Translations under genes and position numbers: made by a program
Assembly (NCBI RefSeq): GCF_000184685.1
Contig: NC_014830.1
Span: 1,550,001-1,614,000 of the forward strand
DNA length: 64,000 nt
Direction: 5' to 3'
From: Intrasporangium calvum DSM 43043
Lineage (GTDB): Bacteria > Actinomycetota > Actinomycetes > Actinomycetales > Dermatophilaceae
Part shown: positions 22,628 through 29,644 of the stretch, piece by piece
How positions within the stretch are numbered: position 1 is the first letter of the stretch
Layout: every line of letters begins with the position of its first letter
The notes under the pieces: generated by a model
The model's input: the letters and a program-made list of their open reading frames with translations, nothing else
What the model was told of the DNA's origin: nothing
Database searches by the model: none

Positions 22628-23286
22628 ATGCCGCGCCGGGATCTTCGCCCGCGGCCCGCCGGATCGTGATCATGCGCCACGCAGAGACCGTGGACAACGC
22701 CGCCCGGGTCTGGCAGGGCCACAAGGACACCGAGCTCTCCGAGACGGGCCGGGCCCAGGTGGCGGCGGCTGCGCCGCACCTGGCTGCCTACCGACCTGCC
22801 CTGCTCGTGTCCAGCGACCTGCAGCGTGCGGCGGCGACGGCCGATGCCATCGCCTCCCTGGCGGGCCTCGAGGTGCGACTCGACGCGCGCCTCCGTGAGG
22901 TCCATGTCGGCGAGTGGCAGGGGCTGCACGCCGATGAGGTGAGGGCGAGGTACCCGGAGACGATCGCCGCGCTCGACCGTGGCGAGGACGTGCCGCGGGG
23001 CGTCACGGGGGAGACCCGGGCCGAGGTGGCCCACCGCGTGGGGCAGTCCGTCCGGGAGGTCGAGCGGGAGCTCCTGCCCGGCGAGACGGCGCTCATCGTG
23101 GCGCACGGGGTGTCCGGCCGGATCGCCGCGACCGACCTGGTCGGGCTCGACCAGGACGTTTCGGATGCCGTGTTCCGCGGGATCGACAACTGCCACTGGA
23201 TCGAGCTCGTCGAGGGCAGCAAGAGCTTCAGCGCGATGTCGCGATGGCGGATCTCGGGGTGGAACCTCGGCCCGTGGAAGGCGTGA
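22624..23286 (+). CDS. Histidine phosphatase family protein
   Basis: 220-residue phosphoglycerate-mutase-like phosphatase. RHG-type motif is IVIMRHAETVDN (catalytic His about residue 19), LLVSSDLQRAAATADAI gives the phosphate-pocket Arg, and LIVAHGVSGRIAA the second His. In this nadD-rsfS position relatives are often called glucosyl-3-phosphoglycerate phosphatase or mutase-like proteins; the substrate here is not determinable. GTG start overlaps rsfS. Confidence 0.9.
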   Translation: MNAAPGSSPAARRIVIMRHAETVDNAARVWQGHKDTELSETGRAQVAAAAPHLAAYRPALLVSSDLQRAAATADAIASLAGLEVRLDARLREVHVGEWQGLHADEVRARYPETIAALDRGEDVPRGVTGETRAEVAHRVGQSVREVERELLPGETALIVAHGVSGRIAATDLVGLDQDVSDAVFRGIDNCHWIELVEGSKSFSAMSRWRISGWNLGPWKA

Positions 23287-23378
23287 CCCGGGCGGCGTGG
23301 TGCCATGACCGTGGATTTGGGCTCGGGCGCCTTCATTGGCTAGAGTGACGCAGGCACTTCACGGAAGTGAGGTCCGAC

Positions 23379-23454
23379 GGGGCTGTGGCGCAGCTGGTAG
23401 CGCACCTCCATGGCATGGAGGGGGTCAGGGGTTCGAGTCCCCTCAGCTCCACCA
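23379..23454 (+). tRNA. tRNA-Ala (anticodon GGC)
   Basis: 76 bases that fold as a cloverleaf: acceptor GGGGCTG pairing with CAGCTCC, D arm GCGCAGCTGGTAGCGC, anticodon stem CCTCC/GGAGG with loop ATGGCAT giving anticodon GGC, T arm with GGTTCGAGTCC, and an encoded CCA end. It reads GCC, the dominant alanine codon in this GC-rich genome. A strong hairpin follows at once. Confidence 0.97.
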
Positions 23455-23457
23455 GAT

Positions 23458-23492
23458 GACGAAGGGCCGGACCGGGTGTCCGGCCCTTCGTC
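23458..23492 (+). terminator. Terminator after tRNA-Ala
   Basis: Perfect 15-base inverted repeat (GACGAAGGGCCGGAC / GTCCGGCCCTTCGTC) with a 5-base loop, four bases after the tRNA CCA end and just before the ribosome-binding site of the next gene. Confidence 0.85.
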
Positions 23493-23512
23493 GCATCCGC
23501 CCAGGAGGATCC

Positions 23513-24484
23513 ATGACGGACCACGTCCGGCCGGAGGAGCACGCCGACCCGGTCGCCGCGGTGCTCTCGGCCCGCCGCACCGGCGCAGCGCTGTCGCTCA
23601 CCACCTCGGGGAGCACCGGCCCGACCCCCCGGCGGGTGCTGCGCACGACGGAGTCCTGGTGGGGGTGCTTCCCCGCCTACTCGGACCTGACCGGGGTGCG
23701 GCGTGGAGCGCGGGTCTGGGTGCCCGGCACCCTGCGGTCGACGATGAACCTCTTCGCGGCGGTGCATGCCGCCTGGGCCGGTGCCGAGCTCGTCGCCGGC
23801 GCGCAGTCGGCGACCCACGCGTGCCTGACCCCCGCCCAGCTGGAGCGGCGTGGGAGTGATCTGCCAGCGGGCGCGCGGATCGTGGTCGCCGGGGCCGGGC
23901 TCCCCGACGGAGTGGCCGCGGCGGCCCGGCAGCGTGGTCTGCGGATCGACCACTACTACGGGGCGGCCGAGCTGAGCTTCGTCGCCGCGTCCGACGCCGG
24001 TGACGGCCGGCTGCGTCCCTTCCCGGGGGTTGAGGTGGAGGTCCGCGACGAGCCGGTCACGGGGACCATCTGGGTGCGGTCCGACTGGGTCTGCGACGGC
24101 TACGACGGGCCGCCGGGTTCGCTGCGACGCGCCGAGGACGGCTGGGCGTCGGTGGGCGACCTCGGGCGGCTCGACGGAAGCGTGCTCACGGTCCTCGGGC
24201 GGCCTGACGCCGTCGTGACCGCGGGCGCCACGGTGCTCGTCTCCGATGTCGAAGCCGTGCTGCATCCCGTCGCACGCGGGACCGTTGTCGTCCACGGCGT
24301 GCCCCACCCGAGCCTCGGCGAGGTCGTCGCGGTCACCCTGACCGATGGGCGGGACCGGGCCGGCCTGGAGCACGTGGCTCGGGCCCGGCTGCCCGTCAGC
24401 CACCGGCCTCGAGTGTGGCGCGTCGTCCCTGAGCTGCCCCTGACCGAGGCCGGCAAGGTCGACCGTGCCGCGCTGGGGAGGTGA
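23513..24484 (+). CDS. Compact AMP-forming acyl-CoA ligase (MenE-like)
   Basis: 323-residue ANL-superfamily adenylating enzyme. It is short: the product begins almost at the phosphate loop (LTTSGSTGPTP, about residue 30) and lacks the N-terminal region of 500-residue ligases, as MenE-type enzymes do. Other marks are YYGAAELS, DGWASVGDLGRLDGSVLTVLGRPDAVV and the C-terminal catalytic lysine in LTEAGKVDRAALGR. AGGAGG precedes the ATG. It sits in one run with a thiolase and the biotin transporter BioMN, so a role with a biotin-related acyl-CoA such as pimeloyl-CoA is possible, but o-succinylbenzoate or another acid is equally open. Confidence 0.8.
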   Translation: MTDHVRPEEHADPVAAVLSARRTGAALSLTTSGSTGPTPRRVLRTTESWWGCFPAYSDLTGVRRGARVWVPGTLRSTMNLFAAVHAAWAGAELVAGAQSATHACLTPAQLERRGSDLPAGARIVVAGAGLPDGVAAAARQRGLRIDHYYGAAELSFVAASDAGDGRLRPFPGVEVEVRDEPVTGTIWVRSDWVCDGYDGPPGSLRRAEDGWASVGDLGRLDGSVLTVLGRPDAVVTAGATVLVSDVEAVLHPVARGTVVVHGVPHPSLGEVVAVTLTDGRDRAGLEHVARARLPVSHRPRVWRVVPELPLTEAGKVDRAALGR

Positions 24485-24488
24485 CGCC

Positions 24489-25610
24489 ATGACCGAGGCG
24501 TTCATCGTCGCGGCGCGCCGCACGCCGATCGGCACGGCGGGTCGCGGCCTCGCCGGCGTGTCGGCCGCCGCGCTCGGAGCTGCGGTCGTCGCAGCCGTGG
24601 CAACGGAGCTCGGGAGCCAGCCGGCCGAGGTGATCCTCGGCAACTGCATGGGGCCGGGTGGCGATGTCGCCCGGGTGGCCAGCCTCACTGCGGGCCTCCC
24701 TGCAGCCGTCCCGGCGATCACCGTGGACCGCCAGTGCGCCAGTGGGCTGGCGGCCATCGAGCTCGCGGCGCGGCTCGTCAGCGCCGGCTCAGGACCCATC
24801 GTCGCGGGTGGGGTCGAGAGCGCGTCGACGGCTCCCTGGCGCTCCTGGCCGCCGCAGGACGGGCGGCCGCCACAGCGCTATGAGCGGGCGCCGTTCGCGC
24901 CGCTCCCGGACGACATCGACATGGGGCTGGCCGCCGACCTGCTCGCGCTCGAGCGTGGCGTCACCCGCGAGCGACAGGACGCGTATGCCGCCGAGTCCCA
25001 CGCGCGCGCCGTGCTGGCTGCCGCGCGGGGCGAGTTCGACGACGAGATCGTCCAGGTGGGCGGCATCCTCGCGGACGAGCGGCCCAAGCCGGCCTTGACC
25101 CCGCAGCTCCTGGCTCGTTTCCCAGCCGCCTTCCGGGAGGGCGGCACCGTGACGGTGGGCAACTCGTGCGGCGTCAACGACGGGGCGGCCGCGGTCGGCA
25201 TCGTGCGGGCGGTCCGGGGGACCGCGGTCGGCCGGCCGGGCCTTCGGGTCCTCGGGGCGGCGTCGGCGGGCGTGAATCCGGGCCGACCTGGACTGGGGCT
25301 CGTCCCCGCCGTGGAGCTCGCCCTGGCCGAGGCCGGCCTCGGGATCGACGACCTCGACGTCGTCGAGGTCAACGAGGCGTTTGCGGGGCAGGTCCTCGCC
25401 TGCTGTGACGCGCTCGGGCTGGACCCGGGTCGCGTGTGCCCCGGAGGTGGCGCTCTGGCGCTCGGCCACCCGTGGGGAGCGAGCGGCGCTGTCCTCGTCG
25501 TGCGCCTGTTCACCCAGCTCGTGCGTCAGGACCGGGGCCGGTACGGCCTGGCTGCGATCGCGGCCGGCGGCGGTCAGGGCACCGCCGTGGTGGTGGAAGC
25601 ATGCCGGTGA
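24489..25610 (+). CDS. Thiolase family protein lacking the second catalytic Cys
   Basis: 373 residues with the thiolase fold: nucleophile Cys in VDRQCASGLAAIE, VNEAFAGQVLA, and GGALALGHPWGASGAVLV with the conserved His. The C-terminal motif, normally CxGGGxG with the acid/base cysteine, reads AIAAGGGQG here, so that cysteine is alanine. It may therefore be impaired as a classical thiolase or have a changed reaction. The start is 4 bases after the ligase stop, and bioM begins inside its end, so it belongs to the biotin-transport operon. Confidence 0.85.
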   Translation: MTEAFIVAARRTPIGTAGRGLAGVSAAALGAAVVAAVATELGSQPAEVILGNCMGPGGDVARVASLTAGLPAAVPAITVDRQCASGLAAIELAARLVSAGSGPIVAGGVESASTAPWRSWPPQDGRPPQRYERAPFAPLPDDIDMGLAADLLALERGVTRERQDAYAAESHARAVLAAARGEFDDEIVQVGGILADERPKPALTPQLLARFPAAFREGGTVTVGNSCGVNDGAAAVGIVRAVRGTAVGRPGLRVLGAASAGVNPGRPGLGLVPAVELALAEAGLGIDDLDVVEVNEAFAGQVLACCDALGLDPGRVCPGGGALALGHPWGASGAVLVVRLFTQLVRQDRGRYGLAAIAAGGGQGTAVVVEACR

Positions 25611-26293
25611 TCGAGTTCGATGCCGTCCGGCACGCCTATCCGGTGTCCGGGTCGGAGCGGACCGTGCTGGAGGATGTCTCCCTGCGGCTCACCGAGCACC
25701 GAGTGGGTGTCATCGGCGCCAACGGCTCCGGCAAGTCGACGTTCGTGCGGATGATCAACGCCCTCGTCCTCCCCACCGCCGGTGCGGTCCGGGTCGACGG
25801 GCTGGACACCGCCAAGGATGCCCGGGCGATCCGGCGCCGGGTCGGGTTCTGCTTCACGGACCCCGACGCCCAGATCGTCATGCCCACGGTGGGGGAGGAC
25901 GTGGCCTTCGGGCTTCGCCGCCGCGGGCTGTCCAAGCAGGAGGTGGCGGCACGGGTCGACGCGGCGTTGGAGGCGTACGGCCTGCAAGGGCACCGGGACC
26001 ACCCGGCTCACCTGCTCTCGGGCGGCCAGAAGCAGCTGCTCGCCCTGGCTGCGGTCCTGGTCACCGACCCGGACGTCGTCGTCATGGACGAGCCGACGAC
26101 CCTGCTCGACCTCGTCAACGCCCACCGGGTGCGCCAGGTGGTCGCCGGGCTTCGTCAGCAGGTCGTCCTCGTGACGCATCACCTCGACCTGGTCGAGGAC
26201 TTCGAGCGCGTCCTCGTCTTCCACGAGGCGCGGTTGCGCTTCGACGGTCCGCCCGGTGAGGCGGTCGAGGCCTACCGTCGGCTCGTGCTGTGA
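25601..26293 (+). CDS. bioM: Biotin ECF transporter ATPase BioM
   Basis: 230-residue ABC ATPase of the energy-coupling-factor class. Walker A GANGSGKST (39-47), Q loop in FCFTDPDAQIVMPTVGEDVAFGL, signature LSGGQKQ (139-145), Walker B VVVMDEP (159-165) and switch His in VLVTHHLD. The FTDPDAQI-type Q loop is typical of EcfA/CbiO/BioM. It overlaps the thiolase by 10 bases and bioN by four (GTGA). Substrate is inferred from the nearby bioY. Confidence 0.92.
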   Translation: MPVIEFDAVRHAYPVSGSERTVLEDVSLRLTEHRVGVIGANGSGKSTFVRMINALVLPTAGAVRVDGLDTAKDARAIRRRVGFCFTDPDAQIVMPTVGEDVAFGLRRRGLSKQEVAARVDAALEAYGLQGHRDHPAHLLSGGQKQLLALAAVLVTDPDVVVMDEPTTLLDLVNAHRVRQVVAGLRQQVVLVTHHLDLVEDFERVLVFHEARLRFDGPPGEAVEAYRRLVL

Positions 26294-26892
26294 GCGCCCT
26301 CGCCGTCTACGTCCCGCGCGACAGCCTCGTCCACCGGCTCCCTGCGGGGACCAAGCTGGTCTGCCTCGTCGTCGCGGCGGCGGTCACTTTCGCTCTGAGC
26401 CGGCCCTGGCAGGTGGCGCTCGCGCTCGGCGTGGTCGCGCTCCTCTACGGGGTGGCTCGGGTCCCGTGGCGCACCGCGCTCGACCAGGTCCGGCCGCTCG
26501 GCTGGTTCCTCGGGGCACTGGCCGCGTTCCAGGTCGTCGTCGCCGGGTGGGAGCGGGCGGTGGTCGTCGTCGGGGGCATGCTCGGTCTGGTCCTGCTCGC
26601 GGCCTTGGTCAGCCTGACGACGCGCACGACGGCGATCGTCGACGTCGTGGTCCGTTCGCTCCGGCCGCTGAGGCGAGTCGGAGTCGACCCTGAGCGAGTG
26701 GGCCTGCTCGTCGCGCTCGGCATCCGCTCCGTCGCGGTCATCATCGAGCTCGCGCGCGAGGTCCGACAGGCGCAGCTGGCCAGGGGGGCCGGGTCGAGTC
26801 CGCTGGCCTTCATCGTGCCGCTCGTCCTGCGCACACTGCGCCACGCCGACCGACTGGCGGACGCGCTCGTCGCCCGTGGTGTCGACGACTGA
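26290..26892 (+). CDS. bioN: Biotin ECF transporter transmembrane protein BioN
   Basis: 200-residue EcfT-type membrane subunit with about five hydrophobic segments and the coupling-helix motif in AREVRQAQLARG that contacts the ATPase. Shorter than general EcfT, as BioN usually is. GTG start overlaps bioM. Ends tail-to-tail with bioY, 30 bases apart. Confidence 0.9.
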   Translation: MSALAVYVPRDSLVHRLPAGTKLVCLVVAAAVTFALSRPWQVALALGVVALLYGVARVPWRTALDQVRPLGWFLGALAAFQVVVAGWERAVVVVGGMLGLVLLAALVSLTTRTTAIVDVVVRSLRPLRRVGVDPERVGLLVALGIRSVAVIIELAREVRQAQLARGAGSSPLAFIVPLVLRTLRHADRLADALVARGVDD

Positions 26893-26922
26893 GCGCGGCG
26901 CCTCGTCGTCAGAGCGCGCTCG

Positions 26923-27579
26923 TCACGCGCTCGCGCGCGGCGTCCGCGAACTCGCTCTGGCCGAGGTAAGGGGCTCGTCCGGGAATGCGACGTGCCGGTC
27001 GTGTTCCGCCACTGTGCCGCGCTGCGGCAACAGCCCCGGGTAGCCGCGATGCACGGCGCCGGCCACCAGAGTGGCGAGGACGGCCTTGGCCAGGTCGCCG
27101 ACGAGGAAGAGGGCGCTGCCGGCCATGGCAGCAGGAAGGCTGATGCCAGCTCGCCAAGCGGTGGCGGGCACCCCAATCGCATAGAGGACGATGATGCCGC
27201 CGAGGACGATGGCGACCAAGCCGTGGCCGGTGTGGTAGGGCGCGCCGCGCCGGACGATGAGTGCGCCGATGACGAACGCGGCGACGGGGAAGCCGACGAG
27301 GTAGCCGACGCTGGGTCCGGCGAAGACCCCGAGACCACCTCGCCCGCCGGACAGCAGGGGGAGCCCGAGGGCGACGAGGAAGAGGAAGAGGAGCACGGCC
27401 GCCGCGCCACGGCGGGCACCGAGCACCGCACCGGCGATCATGATGCCGAGCGACTGGACCGTGATGGGCACCGGGAAGCCGAACGGCGAGAAGGCCGGGA
27501 CGAGGCCGAGGACGGCGATGAAGCCGGCGAAGGTTGCGGTCAGGGCGAGGTCGCGAGTGGGGCTCGGGGACGGGCTCAT
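26923..27579 (-). CDS. bioY: Biotin-binding S component BioY
   Basis: 218-residue, six-helix substrate-binding membrane protein. BioY hallmarks include PFGFPVPITVQSLGIMIAGAVLGARRGA and FAGPSVGYLVGFPVAAFVIG, with YPGLLPQ near the end. ATG at 27579 is preceded by AGGAG with 5-base spacing. Unlike many actinobacteria it is not in the same transcript as bioMN but converges with it, so it has its own promoter in 27580-27696. I see no clear BirA or BioQ operator. Confidence 0.94.
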   Translation of the reverse strand: MSPSPSPTRDLALTATFAGFIAVLGLVPAFSPFGFPVPITVQSLGIMIAGAVLGARRGAAAVLLFLFLVALGLPLLSGGRGGLGVFAGPSVGYLVGFPVAAFVIGALIVRRGAPYHTGHGLVAIVLGGIIVLYAIGVPATAWRAGISLPAAMAGSALFLVGDLAKAVLATLVAGAVHRGYPGLLPQRGTVAEHDRHVAFPDEPLTSARASSRTPRASA

Positions 27580-27696
27580 GAGATCTCCTGGATCGGTGTG
27601 GAGGGCGGTCCGGGGCAGGGCGTGCCCACGGTACGACGTCCCTCCCCGGGCGCGCGAATGAAGCCCGAACCGTGGCCGCATCCGAGTCCGGGACGA

Positions 27697-29640
27697 TCAG
27701 TCGGGCGCCGGCCGCCTCGTCACGACGTAGAGGTCGTCGGTGCGCCAGTCGGCCACCGCGCCCGGGGGGGCGGCCGTCCCGCTCCGCGTCGCGACCCGCA
27801 CCAGCAGCCGGTCCAGGGTCGAGTGCGGTTGCCCGCCTCGCCGCACGACCGGTGGAGCCTGGGCGACATCCACGTCCAGCTCGGGCTGCTCGAGGGAGCG
27901 CGGGTCGAACTCGAGGGTGCTCGTGATGATCTTGAGGTGGTCGGTCACCTGCACCGTGCCTGCCTCCCACAGCTGGTCCGACAGCTGACCGGTGAGTCCG
28001 ACGGCTCTCGAGGTGCCCGCCTCGAGACTGGTCGACCCGGCCGGGAAGGCGTCCGTGAAGATGCCGTACGTCTCGGTGAGGTCGAGCAGCGCGCACCAGA
28101 GGGGCTGCGGCGTCGTGTTGGTGAGGGTGACGGTGAAGGTCGGTGCCCGCTCGCCGGCGTACGCGATCTCGAGCCGGCCGTCCTCGGTGAGTCGCCCGGA
28201 CTCCGACGTGACCACGACCCGCATCGAGCCGGGAGAGAGCCGGGTCGCGGGGTTGCCGAGGGACGAGAGCCGGAGCCATCGCGCCACCCGCTCGAGGGCG
28301 GTGATGGTGCGCTGCTCGCAGTGCTGCCCCGCCACGACGGGTACGAGAGGGCGGGTGACTCCGGGCCGGGTGATGGCGAAGCCGGCCGGCAACGCGCGCA
28401 CCACCAGGTCGGCCATCGTCGGGTCGCCCGTCACCTGGATCAGCGTCGTGTCAGCCGAGGCCGCGGCGGCCTCCAGGGCCTCGGTGCCGGCAGACTCTCC
28501 GACGATCGCGACGTCGAGTGGCTTCAGGGGGATCGTCCTGACGACCGCTCGGTAGACGAACCCCGGGTCGAGGTCGGGCACGACGTCGACCAGCGACCGG
28601 TCGGGCAGCACGGAGGTCACGGCGGCCTCGGCGAGCGGGGCGCCATCCGTCTCGTCGCCGAGCGCATAGACCGCGAGCTCGGTCGTGTCCTCCCCGATCG
28701 GCTCCGGCACACCGTGCACCGCGCCGGCATCGATGCTCCAGCCGTCGGGGAGGCGGCTCAGGGTCAGCTGCATGGGACGGGCCGGCAGGACCCCACCGAG
28801 GAAGGCGAGGTCCAGGTCTGTCGCGTCCCCCGTCTCGAGCTGCGGGTGCTGGGCCTCCACCCTTCCCAGCACGCCGGCGGTGACGAACCGGTGGATCTCG
28901 CGGTAGGTCAGCTCGTGGCTGTGGTCGCGGAGGGCTCGCTCGAGGGCCGCCGAGAGCGCGCCACGACAACGACCGCCGACAGTGAGCTCCTTGGCGGTCT
29001 CCCCGGAACGGCATGCAGCGAGGAGGACGTGGTTCGCCCCGACGCGGGTCGACCACGCGCTGCGCGTCGGGGCAGGACCACGCTGGTCAGGCGGCCCGGG
29101 CATGGAGGCATCGGGCAGGAAGGTGTCCCAGGGGCGGGCCCGCGGGTCCTCGGGTGCCAGACGCAACCGGACCGAGCCGTTGGCGTCCCGGGTGCCGTCT
29201 CCTGAGTGGCAGCAGTCCAGGACCACGAGGAGGTGGCCGACGGACTCGGCCACGCCCGCGAACAGGCCGCTCAGCTCCTTGTCGGCGAGGTCCCAACCAC
29301 CGGGAGAACGGCTGTCCACGAGGACGATCGTCTCGTTGCGCCGGTCCGGCTCGACGCTCCACAACTCCGGAGGCGCCTGCTGCTGGGACCCGTGACCGCT
29401 GAAGTAGAAGAGCGCGACCGAGTCGGCCCCCCGTCCTGCGAGGTGGCTGCGAATGGCGTCGACGACGGCGGCTCGGGTGGCCTGCTCGTTGGTGAGGACA
29501 CGGAGGTCGAGGTCACCCGGGGGCACCCGCGCGGTCAGCGTCTCCGCCATCGCCCTCACGTCGTTGACGCACCCGACGAGGGGAGGCACCGGCTCGGGGT
29601 AGCCGTCGATGCCGACGAGGAGGGCATGGAGGGTGGGCAC
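27697..29640 (-). CDS. Caspase-family (peptidase C14) protein
   Basis: 647-residue cytosolic protein, second gene of a two-gene operon; its start is 4 bases after the CHAT protease stop. Residues 1-285 form a metacaspase-like peptidase: catalytic His83 in FYFSGHGSQ and catalytic Cys144 in VVLDCCHSGDG, with LLAACRSGETAKE as the usual downstream strand. The remaining 360 residues have no domain I can name; they contain beta-rich segments (VYALGD, FTVTLTNTTPQPLWCALLDLT) that resemble DUF4384-like or immunoglobulin-like effector/sensor domains. No signal peptide. Likely executes regulated proteolysis once activated by the CHAT partner (inference). Confidence 0.9.
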   Translation of the reverse strand: MPTLHALLVGIDGYPEPVPPLVGCVNDVRAMAETLTARVPPGDLDLRVLTNEQATRAAVVDAIRSHLAGRGADSVALFYFSGHGSQQQAPPELWSVEPDRRNETIVLVDSRSPGGWDLADKELSGLFAGVAESVGHLLVVLDCCHSGDGTRDANGSVRLRLAPEDPRARPWDTFLPDASMPGPPDQRGPAPTRSAWSTRVGANHVLLAACRSGETAKELTVGGRCRGALSAALERALRDHSHELTYREIHRFVTAGVLGRVEAQHPQLETGDATDLDLAFLGGVLPARPMQLTLSRLPDGWSIDAGAVHGVPEPIGEDTTELAVYALGDETDGAPLAEAAVTSVLPDRSLVDVVPDLDPGFVYRAVVRTIPLKPLDVAIVGESAGTEALEAAAASADTTLIQVTGDPTMADLVVRALPAGFAITRPGVTRPLVPVVAGQHCEQRTITALERVARWLRLSSLGNPATRLSPGSMRVVVTSESGRLTEDGRLEIAYAGERAPTFTVTLTNTTPQPLWCALLDLTETYGIFTDAFPAGSTSLEAGTSRAVGLTGQLSDQLWEAGTVQVTDHLKIITSTLEFDPRSLEQPELDVDVAQAPPVVRRGGQPHSTLDRLLVRVATRSGTAAPPGAVADWRTDDLYVVTRRPAPD

Positions 29641-29644
29641 GGGG

